Assembly (NCBI RefSeq): GCF_011516835.1
Contig: NZ_WOTB01000016.1
Span: forward strand, 1 to 64,000
Length of the DNA stretch: 64,000 nt
Source of the DNA: Acetobacter musti
Lineage (GTDB): Bacteria; Pseudomonadota; Alphaproteobacteria; Acetobacterales; Acetobacteraceae
Direction: 5' to 3'
The position numbers were made by a program, and so were the translations under genes. Positions 17,964 through 26,677 of this stretch are shown piece by piece. Every line of letters starts with the position of its first letter. The stretch's first letter is position 1. Under the pieces are notes generated by a model. The model had not been told where the DNA came from, made no database searches, and worked only from the letters and a program-made list of their open reading frames with translations.

Positions 17964-19096
17964 TTCTGAATGTCCCTGTTGTGGAAAGGGTAATCGGTGT
18001 AGCCGTGCGCGCCGCCGCCGTAGAGGGTGGCGGCATCGAGGGGCGTGAGCGGCCAGCCATGTTCCAGCCGCGCGGGCAGGTCCGGGTTGGCGATGAATGT
18101 CCGGCCGAAGCCGATCATGTCCGCCCATCCGTTCCCGAGCACGTGCTGCGCTCTGGTAAGGTTGTATCGGCCTGCGCAGAGAATGCGGTTCGGGAAAATG
18201 TCGCGCACGGCGGCCCGGAATGAGTCCGGCATGTCGGGCGCATTATCCCAGTCGGCCTCGGCCAGTGAAACATAGGCGATACCGGCTTCCGCCAGCACGC
18301 GGACGGCTGCCGTGTAGGTTTCCGCCGGATTGCTCTCCAGCAGGCCGAGATAGACGCGTTCCTCCGTCGTTGTGCTGAACAGCGGAGAGAAGCGAACGCC
18401 CATCCTGTCCGGTGAGACGACGGCGGAGACGGCTTCCACCACCTCGCGCAGGAACCGCAGGCGGTTGGACAGGCTGCCGCCATAGGCGTCTGTGCGGAAA
18501 TTGGCCCGTTCGGACAGGAACTGATTGATCAGATAGCCGTTGGCGGCGTGGATTTCGACGCCGTCGAAGCCTGCCGCCAGGGCGTTGCGGGCTGCCTGCG
18601 CATAGAGCGCCACCAGATCGTGAATTTCCGGGATCGTCAGAGCGCGGGGTGTGTCCGGCGGAACGAGTTTTCCTGTGCCCGGTCCGGTCGGGATGAAAAC
18701 ATTCACGCCGGTCGCGGCTACGGTGGAGGGGGCGACGGGTGGCTGGTGGCCGGGTTGCAGAAGGTGATGGGAGACGCGGCCGACATGCCAGAGCTGGGCG
18801 AAGATGGGCCGTTTTTTCTGATGCACGGCGTCCGTGATCAGTTTCCAGCCGGCGATCTGCTCCGGGCTGTAAATGCCGGAGGTCCAGGCGTAACCCTGTC
18901 CGCGCGGTTCGATCTGCGTGCCTTCGGTGATGAGGAAGCCGGCCTCCGTGCGCTGGGCGTAATAGTCCGCCATCAGCGCGTTGGGGATGTCACCGGGCTG
19001 GCTGCTGCGGCAGCGTGTCAGGGGCGGCAGAAAGATGCGGTTTTCAAGGGACAGATCACCGAGCCGGACTGGCCCGAAGAGAGAAGATGATGTCAT
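17960..19096 (-). CDS. Old Yellow Enzyme family NADH:flavin oxidoreductase (NemA-like)
   Basis: FMN-dependent ene-reductase of 378 residues, a TIM barrel that reduces activated double bonds, quinones, N-ethylmaleimide or nitro compounds with NAD(P)H. Seen motifs are PLTRCRS near residue 26, AQLWHVGR with the histidine region, EIHAANGYLINQFLSERANF with the His/Asn pair that binds the substrate, and GFGRTFIANPDLP binding the FMN phosphate. It is the first gene of a two-gene operon with the aldehyde dehydrogenase. A long inverted repeat starts 10 bases before its start codon. The diverging HxlR regulator suggests control by electrophiles, as for NemR/NemA in E. coli. Confidence 0.93.
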   Translation of the reverse strand: MTSSSLFGPVRLGDLSLENRIFLPPLTRCRSSQPGDIPNALMADYYAQRTEAGFLITEGTQIEPRGQGYAWTSGIYSPEQIAGWKLITDAVHQKKRPIFAQLWHVGRVSHHLLQPGHQPPVAPSTVAATGVNVFIPTGPGTGKLVPPDTPRALTIPEIHDLVALYAQAARNALAAGFDGVEIHAANGYLINQFLSERANFRTDAYGGSLSNRLRFLREVVEAVSAVVSPDRMGVRFSPLFSTTTEERVYLGLLESNPAETYTAAVRVLAEAGIAYVSLAEADWDNAPDMPDSFRAAVRDIFPNRILCAGRYNLTRAQHVLGNGWADMIGFGRTFIANPDLPARLEHGWPLTPLDAATLYGGGAHGYTDYPFHNRDIQK

Positions 19097-19106
19097 GATC
19101 AGCCTT

Positions 19107-19144
19107 GTTCACAAACAGAAACGGAATAACGTCTGTAGGTGAAC
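19107..19144. promoter_or_regulatory. Inverted repeat, candidate operator of the HxlR regulator
   Basis: GTTCACAAACAGA (19107-19119) and TCTGTAGGTGAAC (19132-19144) are inverted copies matching at 11 of 13 positions with a 12-base spacer. The site sits just before the Old Yellow Enzyme start and in the divergent promoter region. A smaller inverted repeat ATGTGC/GCACAT lies at 19163-19180, nearer the regulator. Either could bind the HxlR dimer. Confidence 0.5.
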
Positions 19145-19209
19145 ATTGGCCTGTCCGGCCTGATGTGCAAGAACGCACATAAACCGCCACTAGTGTCAGG
19201 AATGATACC

Positions 19210-19572
19210 ATGCCGCGCATTCGCCATACCACGCTGACATGCAGCCCGGGCTGTACGGTTGAGGCGACGCTTGAACTGTTCGGAGGGAAATGGAAGGCGC
19301 TGATCCTGTATCATCTGTTCGAGGACGGCGTGCTGCGTTTTGGCGAATTCCGGCGGCGGATGCCGAATGTCACGCAGCGGATGCTGACCAATCAGCTGCG
19401 GGAGCTGGAAGCGGACGGTCTTATTTCCCGTACGGTTTTTCCGGAGGTTCCCCCGCGTGTGGAGTATGAGCTGACGGATCTGGGGAAGACGCTGAAGCCC
19501 GTTATTCAGGCGCTCAAGAAATGGGGCGACAGATATGCTCATGCCCTGCAGGGCCGGGAAACCGGGACGTGA
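19210..19572 (+). CDS. HxlR-family transcriptional regulator
   Basis: Small winged-helix regulator of 120 residues. The HxlR fold is seen from [20 protein letters not shown] (first helices) through [20 protein letters not shown] (recognition helix and wing) and [18 protein letters not shown] (dimer helix). Cysteines at positions 11 and 15, just before the domain, lie where redox-sensing members of the family (YodB, HypR) keep their reactive cysteine. It is transcribed away from the Old Yellow Enzyme/aldehyde dehydrogenase operon, which is its most likely target. Confidence 0.93.
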   Translation: MPRIRHTTLTCSPGCTVEATLELFGGKWKALILYHLFEDGVLRFGEFRRRMPNVTQRMLTNQLRELEADGLISRTVFPEVPPRVEYELTDLGKTLKPVIQALKKWGDRYAHALQGRETGT

Positions 19573-19716
19573 TGCCGGTCTTGTTTTCCTGACGCGACAG
19601 GGTGTCTGCGTTCCGGGCTGTTTTCCTGGCCGGGCCGGTCATATTCGCGGATGACAGGGGCGTGTGCTCAGTCGTCATGTCTGGAACAGTCGTGCTCCGG
19701 GTGGTTATATCGCTTT

Positions 19717-20616
19717 ATGAATGCATTGCTGTTTCTGGCTGTGGTCCTCATCTGGGGGCTGTCGTGGTTTGCGATTCATCTCCAGATGGGCGCCGCGCCG
19801 GTCGATGTCGCGATTTTCTGGCGGTTTGTCGTCTCGGTTCTGATGCTGGGCGGCTGGCTGGCGCTGACGGGACGGCTGCGGCGTCCGTCGCGGGAGGTGG
19901 CGCCGTGGCCGGCGGGGATGGGGGCGTGCCTGTTTTCGTGCAATTTTCTGGCGTTTTACAGTTCCGAGATGTTTCTGCCGAGCGGGATCGTTTCGGTGGT
20001 GTTCAGCATGTCGACCGTTCTGAACGCGCTTGGTCTGTGGCTGTTTTTCCGGCAGCGTCCGGATGTGCGGGTGCTGGGCGGCGGGCTGCTGGGGGTCTGT
20101 GGTGTGGCGATGCTGCTTGGCGGCGGTCTTGGAGGCGGGGCGGCGGCCGCCATGCTGGCGGGGGTCGGGCTGGCGCTTCTGGGGACGGTGCTGTTTTCGC
20201 TGGGTAACATGATTTCGCGGCGGATCGGGCGGTTTGACATGGATCTGCCGAATGCCGTGCTCTGCAGCATGGCTTTCGGCATGTTTGTGATGGGGGTGAA
20301 TGTGCTCACCCAGGGGCACAGCTTTATGCCGCCGCTGACGCTGCGCTGGCTGAGCGGGCTGCTTTATCTGTCGGTGTTCGGCTCGGTGGCGGGATTTCTG
20401 TTCTATCTGATGCTGGTGCGGCGGATCGGGGCGGACCGGGCGGCGTATACGACGATTCTGTCTCCGGTGATTGCGCTGGCTGTGTCGGCGATTTTTGAAG
20501 GCGCGCACTGGTCGGGGCTGATGCTGGCGGGGCTGGTTCTGATTCTGTGCGGCAATGTGCTGGCGTTTGCGCGACGGCGGGCGGTGCCGCGTGTCGTGGA
20601 AGTCGAGCAGGGGTAA
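19717..20616 (+). CDS. EamA/DMT-family transporter
   Basis: Inner-membrane protein of 299 residues with about ten helices arranged as two EamA repeats (roughly 5-140 and 155-290), the drug/metabolite transporter family that often exports amino acids or metabolites. I use the ATG at 19717, where the first helix NALLFLAVVLIWGLSWFAIH begins; an upstream start at 19651 adds a Cys-rich stretch of no family resemblance. The motif SSEMFLPSGIVSVVFSMSTV in the first repeat and GADRAAYTTILSPVIAL in the second are typical. Substrate unknown. The gene lies 144 bases after the HxlR gene and converges on a peroxidase gene. Confidence 0.9.
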   Translation: MNALLFLAVVLIWGLSWFAIHLQMGAAPVDVAIFWRFVVSVLMLGGWLALTGRLRRPSREVAPWPAGMGACLFSCNFLAFYSSEMFLPSGIVSVVFSMSTVLNALGLWLFFRQRPDVRVLGGGLLGVCGVAMLLGGGLGGGAAAAMLAGVGLALLGTVLFSLGNMISRRIGRFDMDLPNAVLCSMAFGMFVMGVNVLTQGHSFMPPLTLRWLSGLLYLSVFGSVAGFLFYLMLVRRIGADRAAYTTILSPVIALAVSAIFEGAHWSGLMLAGLVLILCGNVLAFARRRAVPRVVEVEQG

Positions 20617-20681
20617 CGCGGAGCAGGACCGGGCCGGGCTTTGTCAGACGTTTGTCTGCTTGCGGGGGTGGGTGTGGTGGT

Positions 20682-20738
20682 TTTTCGGGGCTTTGCCCCG
20701 AACCCACAAAGGGACGCGGTCCCTTTGATCCCGGTTTG
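20682..20738 (+). repeat. Structured repeat family B, copy 1
   Basis: Two short hairpins in a row: CGGGGCTTTGCCCCG and AAAGGGACGCGGTCCCTTT. The copy sits between convergent genes. Similarity to the copy at 28623 extends about 70 bases further (GGGCAGAGCC then GTTTGCAA and TACATAAACGCC). Other copies are at 26577, 28474, 29745 (reverse) and 60408. Confidence 0.8.
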
Positions 20739-20807
20739 CTGCGATAATCCCGGTGGCGGGCAGAGCCCTGCTCTGTCTGCCGTTTGCAAAATACATAAAC
20801 GCCCTTT

Positions 20808-21791
20808 TTACGGGTCGCAGCTTTCGGGCGGCAGGCTGAAGGCGGGGCTGGTCAGAAAACGGGTGTCGGTGAGGAGGGAGAGAAACGCGGCGATATCGCT
20901 GGTTTCGGACGGTGTGAGCGGAGGGAGCGTGTGGTGGGCTTCGATGGCGGCTTCCGGTGTGGGGGCGGTGCCGTCGTGCAGCCAGGGTCCGGTGACGGCG
21001 ATGTTGCGGAGTGACGGTGTGCGGATGCGGGCCGGATGCCGGGGATCGATGGTGTAGAATTTCTGATCGGTGAAGAGGGGCGGCGTGTGGCAGGTGCCGC
21101 AGCGGGCTTTGCCGAAGAACAGGGTGTCGCCGCGCTGCTGCGCGGGTGTGGCGGTGGCGAGGCTGTGGCCGGGGGCGTCCCATGGGCTGTCGCGGGTGAT
21201 GAGGGTGCGTTCGAAGCTCGCGATGGCGGCGGCGATCGAAGGGGTGTCGATGCGGCCGGCGGTTTTGGGGAAGGCTCTTCGGAAAAGTGTCCGGTAGCAG
21301 GGGCTCTTTGCAATGCGGCGTTCGAGTTCCGCTGTGCCGGACATGCCCATTTCGACGGGATGATGGCCCATGACGGGGATGTAGAACTGCTGTTCCAGGG
21401 TTGTGATGTGCTGATCGATCCAGGTGAGGGTATGGAGATCGCCGACATTGCCGAGGGTGGGAACGTTGCGGATGGCGGGTTCGTCGGTGACGCCGGGATG
21501 GGTGGGGTTGCCGTCCGAGAAGGCGTGCCGCTGTTCGTGGCAGGTGGCGCAGGACATGCTGCCGTCGGCGGAGAGGTCGGCGTCATAGAACAGGCGATGG
21601 CCGAGTTCGGCGCGGGCTTTCAGGACGGAGGGTGGCAGGGCAGGCTTTGCTGGCGTGGCGACTGCCGGTGTGGTGTCTGACAGGGTGGCGTTTGCCAGTG
21701 TGGCGTTTGCGGGGGCCGGAACTGGCGGCCCTGCGGGAGCGGCAGCGGTTGCGAGCAGAGCGATCGTGGCGAGCGTTCGGCGGAGGTGCAT
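20808..21791 (-). CDS. Di-haem cytochrome c peroxidase / MauG-like protein
   Basis: Periplasmic protein of 327 residues with a signal peptide (residues 1-20) followed by a low-complexity linker rich in Ala, Pro and Thr (20-52). It carries two haem c sites, CATCH (81-85) and CGTCH (231-235), the arrangement of CcpA peroxidases and MauG enzymes. PVEMGMSGTAELERRI and FERTLITRDSPWD are family segments. It reduces peroxide with electrons from a cytochrome or copper protein, or modifies a protein partner as MauG does. The preceding gene on the same strand, a Met/His-rich exported protein 164 bases upstream, may be that partner. Confidence 0.92.
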   Translation of the reverse strand: MHLRRTLATIALLATAAAPAGPPVPAPANATLANATLSDTTPAVATPAKPALPPSVLKARAELGHRLFYDADLSADGSMSCATCHEQRHAFSDGNPTHPGVTDEPAIRNVPTLGNVGDLHTLTWIDQHITTLEQQFYIPVMGHHPVEMGMSGTAELERRIAKSPCYRTLFRRAFPKTAGRIDTPSIAAAIASFERTLITRDSPWDAPGHSLATATPAQQRGDTLFFGKARCGTCHTPPLFTDQKFYTIDPRHPARIRTPSLRNIAVTGPWLHDGTAPTPEAAIEAHHTLPPLTPSETSDIAAFLSLLTDTRFLTSPAFSLPPESCDP

Positions 21792-21955
21792 GGGACGGCT
21801 GCCGGAGGGCTGGGGTTTTCAGAAATACCCGGACCGGAACGGGGTGTTTCCAGTCCTGGTTCAGAGGGTTGCCGGCGATTTCGTGCCCTGTGATCTGCCC
21901 CGTGATCTGGCTCTGCGATCTGCGGCAAGGCTGCCGGACGGAAGTTTGCGGGGCG

Positions 21956-22603
21956 TCAGTTCGCCGGGGCGATCATGGGGGCGATCATGACTTCGAGGTC
22001 GGGTGTGCCGCTGCCGCTGAGCTGCAGGGTGTAGGGTGTGCCGGCTGTGAGCGGGAATTCCACCATTTTGCCGATACCCGAGCAGGCGGGACCGTGATGG
22101 TGACCGGTTGAGGCGAGGGCCGTGCCGCTGGCGGTGACATCGATCCAGGCGCGGTTGCCGAGCATGACGCGCCAGGTGCCGGTGGCGGGCACGGTGAAGC
22201 GGACCATTCCGGCGGAGCTGACGCTGCCGCCGGGTTCGGCCGGACGGAGCGGGAAATGGACGTCCGGGGTGCCGGCGAGGTGGACGCGGGCGGCTTTGCC
22301 GGGGGTGATGATGGCCGTCGGCAGGGTGGCTTCGCTGGTTGCGGCGGTGACGGGGACCGGCGTGCGCCAGGAGCTGAGTTCCGGGGTGAGGCCGCTGCCG
22401 GGGGTGGGGCAGTCATGGGCACCGTGCCCGGAGAAGCCGGATGCGGGCATTTTCATGCCAGACGACTGCATATCGGGCATCTGCATGTCGGACATTGGCG
22501 CGGCGTGTGCCGCGTATGGCGTCGCGAGTGCGGCGATGGCGAGGAAGAGGGCGGGACGGATGCCGGCAGGACGGGTGCCTGCGGGACGGGGATTCTGTTT
22601 CAT
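21956..22603 (-). CDS. Exported Met/His-rich protein of unknown function
   Basis: I do not recognise a named family. The protein has 215 residues with a signal peptide ending near TPYAAHAAPM. A stretch SDMQMPDMQSSGMKMPASGF is rich in Met, like periplasmic copper-binding tails, followed by His/Cys in GHGAHDCPTPGSG and later GHHHGPACSGIGKMVEFPL. The C-terminal part, residues about 75-210, looks beta-rich. It is upstream of and co-directional with a di-haem peroxidase gene and diverges from a porin gene. A metal-binding or peroxidase-partner role is an inference from composition and context only. Confidence 0.75.
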   Translation of the reverse strand: MKQNPRPAGTRPAGIRPALFLAIAALATPYAAHAAPMSDMQMPDMQSSGMKMPASGFSGHGAHDCPTPGSGLTPELSSWRTPVPVTAATSEATLPTAIITPGKAARVHLAGTPDVHFPLRPAEPGGSVSSAGMVRFTVPATGTWRVMLGNRAWIDVTASGTALASTGHHHGPACSGIGKMVEFPLTAGTPYTLQLSGSGTPDLEVMIAPMIAPAN

Positions 22604-22788
22604 GACTCTCGCTGCGGGCCGGAGTGACGGTTTTCCGGAATATAAGGGTACGGTTCCGGAACGTCGATGCGGTCTCTTCTTCCATCCGGGACGCTGTGTG
22701 TCTGTTTGTGCTTTTGCGGGGACGCCGGCGCGAGGGGCCGGGCGGCCGGTACTGGTTGCCGGCAGGAGCGGGTGTCTGCCTCTATTTA

Positions 22789-22849
22789 ACTATAAGTTAT
22801 AGTGTTAAAAATATAACTCCGCACATATTGTGCGTATTAATAATACGCA
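22789..22849. promoter_or_regulatory. AT-rich divergent promoter region with two palindromes
   Basis: Between the Met/His-rich protein and the porin gene is an AT-rich patch with two exact palindromes: ACTATAAGTTATAGT (22789-22803) and TGCGTATTAATAATACGCA (22831-22849). Both are 64-124 bases before the porin start, where an operator would lie. The regulator is unknown; because a sulfate-type binding protein follows the porin, a CysB-like LysR protein is one possibility. I see no Pho box here. Confidence 0.5.
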
Positions 22850-22912
22850 TTATGGATGGTTTATTGATCATGTGTAACATACTGCGCGTGATCGTTAAAT
22901 GGATGACGTGTG

Positions 22913-24586
22913 ATGTCTCTTCCTGTCCGTCAGGTGTTTCTGACTGCTTCCGCCGCCGTTGCGCTGGTGTTTCCGTGTGAACTGTATGCCGCGACTTCGG
23001 ATGCGGAAGTTGCGGCGCTTCGGAAGGAGCTTGCTGAAATGCGCCATGAGATGCTGGGAGAAATTCACGAGCTACGGGCGCGGGTCGCGCATTATGAGCA
23101 TACGGAGACCAGAACGGGCGGACGCTCGCGGGTCGCGCTGGAAAATACGCGGCCTCATCGTGTTTTGCGTCCGGCGGACGGGTCCGAGCCGGCGCCGGTC
23201 TTTGCGCAGCAGGCGGATGTGCATCGCCTGTCGGGACCGCGGCCGCCTGAGCAGAGCCGGGTGGCTTCGTCGGAGGGGCCGCCTGAGTCGTGGTCGGATT
23301 TCCGGGCGGCAAGTGCGAAGGATGAGACGGTACAGGTCGGGGGCATGAAGATCGGGTTCCCGAACGGGCGTCCGACCATTGCGTCCGAGGATCAGGCCTA
23401 TTCCTTTTCCATCGGGCTGACGGCGCAGGAGGATATTGGCGGATTTCTCGGGGCGGGTCCGCGCGGTGGCGAGGGGGCGGGGAATTTCAACAAGTTCACG
23501 CAGAATCTGCGGCGGGCGCGGATTTATCTGACCTGGCGCTACAAGGACTGGGTGGTGAACGTGACGCCGGATTTCGGGTCGAGTTCGGTTGACGGGACGG
23601 TGGGGCTGTTCGAGGCCAATCTGAACTACACCGGTCTGCGGCATACGATTCTGACGGTGGGGTATTTTCAGCCGCGTGGCGATGAGGAGAGTGCCGAGCG
23701 TGCGAATGCGTTCGAGTTCCTGGAGCGTCCGACGATTGTGGATCTGGTGCGCAACATTGCCGGTGGTGTGGCGCGGTTCAGCGTTGGTGGCGAGCATTAT
23801 GAAAAACGCTGGGCGGCGTCGGCCTATTTCACGGGGCAGAAATTCGGCGACCGCACGAAGGACACGACGATCACGGACAGTCAGACGGGTGGCGTGGTGC
23901 GCGTGTCCGGGCGGCCTTATGTGAGTAAGGACGTGGATGTTTATATGGGGGCCGGGGCGACGTCGGCTTTCAAGGTCAATCAGGGGTCGAGCGGGCGGAC
24001 CTATACGTTCAGCGACAATATGGAGGTGCCGCTGGGCGAGACGTCTCTGCTGACGTCGGGGGCGCTGAAGAACGTGGCGCAGATCTGGGCGGCAGGGCCG
24101 GATTTTGCGGTGCGCTGGCGGAACTTCCTTGTGAAGGCAGGTTATTATCATGTCGGGGTGGAGCGATCGCATCAGGCGGGGATCGCGAATCTGCCGTCGC
24201 TCGGGTTTGACGGCTGGTATGTGGCAGCGAACTACACTTTGTTCGGACATCCGCGTGTTTTCAATGAAAAGACCGCGGCGTTTACGACGCCGGGTGTGGA
24301 GTACGATTTCGATCCTTCGAAGAATCACTGGGGGGCGATGGAGGTCAGCGGGCGCTGGAGCGTGACGGATCTCTACGGTGTTGCGAACCAGGGCGGGACG
24401 GGGATCAACGGAAACCAGCAGTCGGTCTGGGAGGGCGGGTTCAACTGGTATCCGACGCAGCATGTGAAGTTCATGATCGATTACGCACGCTACATCGTTT
24501 CGGAATCGAAGGGTGTGTCGGGGAATGTGAATCTTCTGGGACGGAGCGGCAATTCGATTGTCGGTCGTGTTCAGGCGACGTTCTGA
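22913..24586 (+). CDS. OprP/OprO-family anion porin
   Basis: Outer-membrane porin of about 557 residues. After a signal peptide ending near PCELYAA there is a short coiled coil (residues about 30-65, DAEVAALRKELAEMRHEMLG) as in many OprP-like and Omp-alpha porins, then a low-complexity linker and a 16-strand barrel starting at VGGMKIGFPNGRPTI. RRARIYLTWRYKDWVVNVTP and the ending IVGRVQATF with a terminal Phe are typical. A GTG three bases earlier could also start it. The family passes phosphate or other anions. The next gene, 20 bases on, encodes a sulfate-type binding protein, so the anion here may be sulfate rather than phosphate. Confidence 0.9.
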   Translation: MSLPVRQVFLTASAAVALVFPCELYAATSDAEVAALRKELAEMRHEMLGEIHELRARVAHYEHTETRTGGRSRVALENTRPHRVLRPADGSEPAPVFAQQADVHRLSGPRPPEQSRVASSEGPPESWSDFRAASAKDETVQVGGMKIGFPNGRPTIASEDQAYSFSIGLTAQEDIGGFLGAGPRGGEGAGNFNKFTQNLRRARIYLTWRYKDWVVNVTPDFGSSSVDGTVGLFEANLNYTGLRHTILTVGYFQPRGDEESAERANAFEFLERPTIVDLVRNIAGGVARFSVGGEHYEKRWAASAYFTGQKFGDRTKDTTITDSQTGGVVRVSGRPYVSKDVDVYMGAGATSAFKVNQGSSGRTYTFSDNMEVPLGETSLLTSGALKNVAQIWAAGPDFAVRWRNFLVKAGYYHVGVERSHQAGIANLPSLGFDGWYVAANYTLFGHPRVFNEKTAAFTTPGVEYDFDPSKNHWGAMEVSGRWSVTDLYGVANQGGTGINGNQQSVWEGGFNWYPTQHVKFMIDYARYIVSESKGVSGNVNLLGRSGNSIVGRVQATF

Positions 24587-24606
24587 TCTGAGTGTCTTTT
24601 GTGGAA

Positions 24607-25653
24607 ATGAAAACGATGTCTTATCGCGATTCTCTGTTTTCCCGTCGTTCTGTTCTCAGAGGCTCGGTCATGGCCGGGGCGGCGGTTCTGGCTGGCGGTG
24701 TGCTGAGCCGGGCGGCAAGGGCGGCGACCTATTCGCTGCTCAATGTGTCCTATGACCCGACGCGGGAGCTTTATACCGAAATCAATAAGGTGTTCTCCGG
24801 AAACTGGACGAAGGCGCATCCGGATGACCGGGTTCTGGTGAAGTCCTCGCATGGCGGGTCGGGGGCGCAGGCGCGTTCGGTTCTGGAGGGGGCGCCGGCG
24901 GATGTGGTGACGCTGGGGCTGGCGTATGACATCGACATTCTGGCGCAGCACGGGCTTCTGGCGGCGGACTGGCAGAAGCGGCTGCCGCATAATTCCACGC
25001 CCTATACGAGCACGATCGTGTTTCTGGTCCGCAAGGGGAATCCGAAGGGGATTCATGACTGGCCGGATCTGATCCGCGACGATGTTCAGGTGATCACGCC
25101 CAATCCGAAGACTTCGGGCGGGGCGCGGTGGAATTATCTGGCGGCCTGGGGCTGGGCGCTGCGGAAGAACGGAAATTCCGAGGATGCGGCGAAGGCTTAT
25201 CTGAAAGCGCTGTTTAAGCATGTGCCGGTTCTGGACACCGGTGCGCGCGGGGCGACCAATTCTTTCGTGCAGCGGCATCTGGGGGATGTTCTGATTGCGT
25301 GGGAGGATGAGGCGCTGATGGCGGCGCGCGATATCGGGCCGGATCAGTTCGATCTGGTGGTGCCGTCGGTGACGGTGCTGGCGGAGCCGCCGGTGGCGGT
25401 TGTCGACAGGACGGTGAAGGCGCACGGCACGGAGGCGGTGGCGCAGGCCTATGTCGAGTTTCTGTTCTCACCGCAGGGGCAGGAGATCGGCGCGAAGCAT
25501 TATTTCCGGCCGGTGGATGAGGCAGTGCTGGCGCGGCACGGGGATGTGTTTCCGAAAGTGGAGACGTTCGACGTGGCCAGCCTGGGAGGATGGACTTCTG
25601 TTCAGAAAACCCATTTCTCGGACGGGGTTGTTTTCGATCAGCTTTATAAGTGA
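24607..25653 (+). CDS. Sulfate/thiosulfate ABC transporter substrate-binding protein (Sbp/CysP family)
   Basis: Periplasmic binding protein of 348 residues with a twin-arginine-like leader SRRSVLRGSVMAGAAVLAG. Recognisable Sbp/CysP segments are LLNVSYDPTRELYTEINKVF, HGGSGAQARSVLEGAPADVV, ITPNPKTSGGARWNYLAAWG and GDVLIAWEDEALMA. These residues form the buried sulfate site in the family. Start choice is open between GTG 24592, ATG 24607 and ATG 24616. It follows the porin directly, most likely in one transcript, but no CysT, CysW or CysA genes are nearby, so it must work with a transporter encoded elsewhere. Confidence 0.92.
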   Translation: MKTMSYRDSLFSRRSVLRGSVMAGAAVLAGGVLSRAARAATYSLLNVSYDPTRELYTEINKVFSGNWTKAHPDDRVLVKSSHGGSGAQARSVLEGAPADVVTLGLAYDIDILAQHGLLAADWQKRLPHNSTPYTSTIVFLVRKGNPKGIHDWPDLIRDDVQVITPNPKTSGGARWNYLAAWGWALRKNGNSEDAAKAYLKALFKHVPVLDTGARGATNSFVQRHLGDVLIAWEDEALMAARDIGPDQFDLVVPSVTVLAEPPVAVVDRTVKAHGTEAVAQAYVEFLFSPQGQEIGAKHYFRPVDEAVLARHGDVFPKVETFDVASLGGWTSVQKTHFSDGVVFDQLYK

Positions 25654-25822
25654 GAGTCGGATGATGCGGGCCTGTGCCGGTTATGGCGGCTCCGGTCCGG
25701 GCGGGTGATCGGGAGCGCCGGTCTGGGACGAATTTTTAGACAGACGCAAAAATTAATGTGCAAATCAGCCGTGTTCGTGCCAGCATCCTGCTCCCAGATA
25801 TCCTGTTGCGTGCGGGGTTCCC

Positions 25823-26563
25823 ATGAAAGCCTGCTTTGCTGAGTTCGTCGGAACTTTCGTGCTGGTCATGGGAGGTGTCGGAAGTGCCGTTCTGGCCGGG
25901 GGGCATATCGGTTTTGCCGGTGTGGCTCTTGCCTTCGGCCTTTCTCTTCTGGCCATGGTCTACACCATCGGTCCGGTTTCCGGGTGTCATGTAAATCCGT
26001 CTGTCACACTGGGACTTTTTCTGGCCGGAAAGTTTCCGGGTTCCCGTATCGCCGGTTACTGGGCCGCTCAGGTTCTCGGGGCGGTTGCGGCGGCGGCGGT
26101 GCTGTATGTCATTGCGAGCGGAGCGCCGGAGTTCAGTCTTGGCGCGGGGTTTGGCAGTGACGGCTATGGCATCCGTTCTCCGGATCATTACAGCATGCCG
26201 GCGGCTTTTCTGTGTGAAGTGGTGATGACCGCGTTTCTTGTTCTTACCGTGCTTGGCTCGACGGATGTGAAGGCGCCGGTGGGATTTGCCGGGCTCGCCA
26301 TCGGGCTGGTGCTGACGCTGATTCATCTGGTTTCGATCCCTGTCGACAATACCTCGGTCAATCCGGCGCGCAGTATTGGTCCTGCACTTTTCGCGGGGTC
26401 TGAAGCGGTGTCCCAGCTCTGGCTGTTCGTCGTTGCGCCCATGATCGGGGCGGCGATGGCGGCGGGTGTCTATGGCCTGATGCGGTCGGGCGGGATGGAG
26501 ATATCCGCATCCAGGGCGGCGCAGGCTCTTCCGACAGAACAGATCGAACGCGAGAGCTTCTGA
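25823..26563 (+). CDS. aqpZ: Aquaporin (AqpZ-like) with NPS in place of the first NPA
   Basis: Water channel of 246 residues with six membrane helices and two half-helices. The second pore motif is normal ([18 protein letters not shown] at 180-182, Arg183), and the selectivity residues His168 and Thr177 of AqpZ are present. The first motif reads [13 protein letters not shown], that is NPS (58-60) instead of NPA, and the position equal to Phe43 of AqpZ is Tyr47 ([11 protein letters not shown]). These changes could alter the pore. A strongly AT-rich segment at 25735-25760 upstream may hold the promoter. It is a single gene followed by repeats of families B and A. Confidence 0.93.
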   Translation: MKACFAEFVGTFVLVMGGVGSAVLAGGHIGFAGVALAFGLSLLAMVYTIGPVSGCHVNPSVTLGLFLAGKFPGSRIAGYWAAQVLGAVAAAAVLYVIASGAPEFSLGAGFGSDGYGIRSPDHYSMPAAFLCEVVMTAFLVLTVLGSTDVKAPVGFAGLAIGLVLTLIHLVSIPVDNTSVNPARSIGPALFAGSEAVSQLWLFVVAPMIGAAMAAGVYGLMRSGGMEISASRAAQALPTEQIERESF

Positions 26564-26576
26564 GGGAGCGGTTCTG

Positions 26577-26635
26577 GTTTTCGAGGCTTTGCCCCGAGCC
26601 CCATAAGGGGACGTGGTTCTTTTTATTACAGTTTA
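26577..26635 (+). repeat. Structured repeat family B, copy 2 (degenerate)
   Basis: Resembles family B with TCGAGGCTTTGCCCCGAG as first hairpin; the second hairpin is damaged (AAGGGGACGTGGTTCTTTTT). It directly follows the aquaporin stop. Confidence 0.65.
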
Positions 26636-26677
26636 TTGAAAGACTGTTTAAAAAGTCTGCCCGGAGCTCTCTTATAT

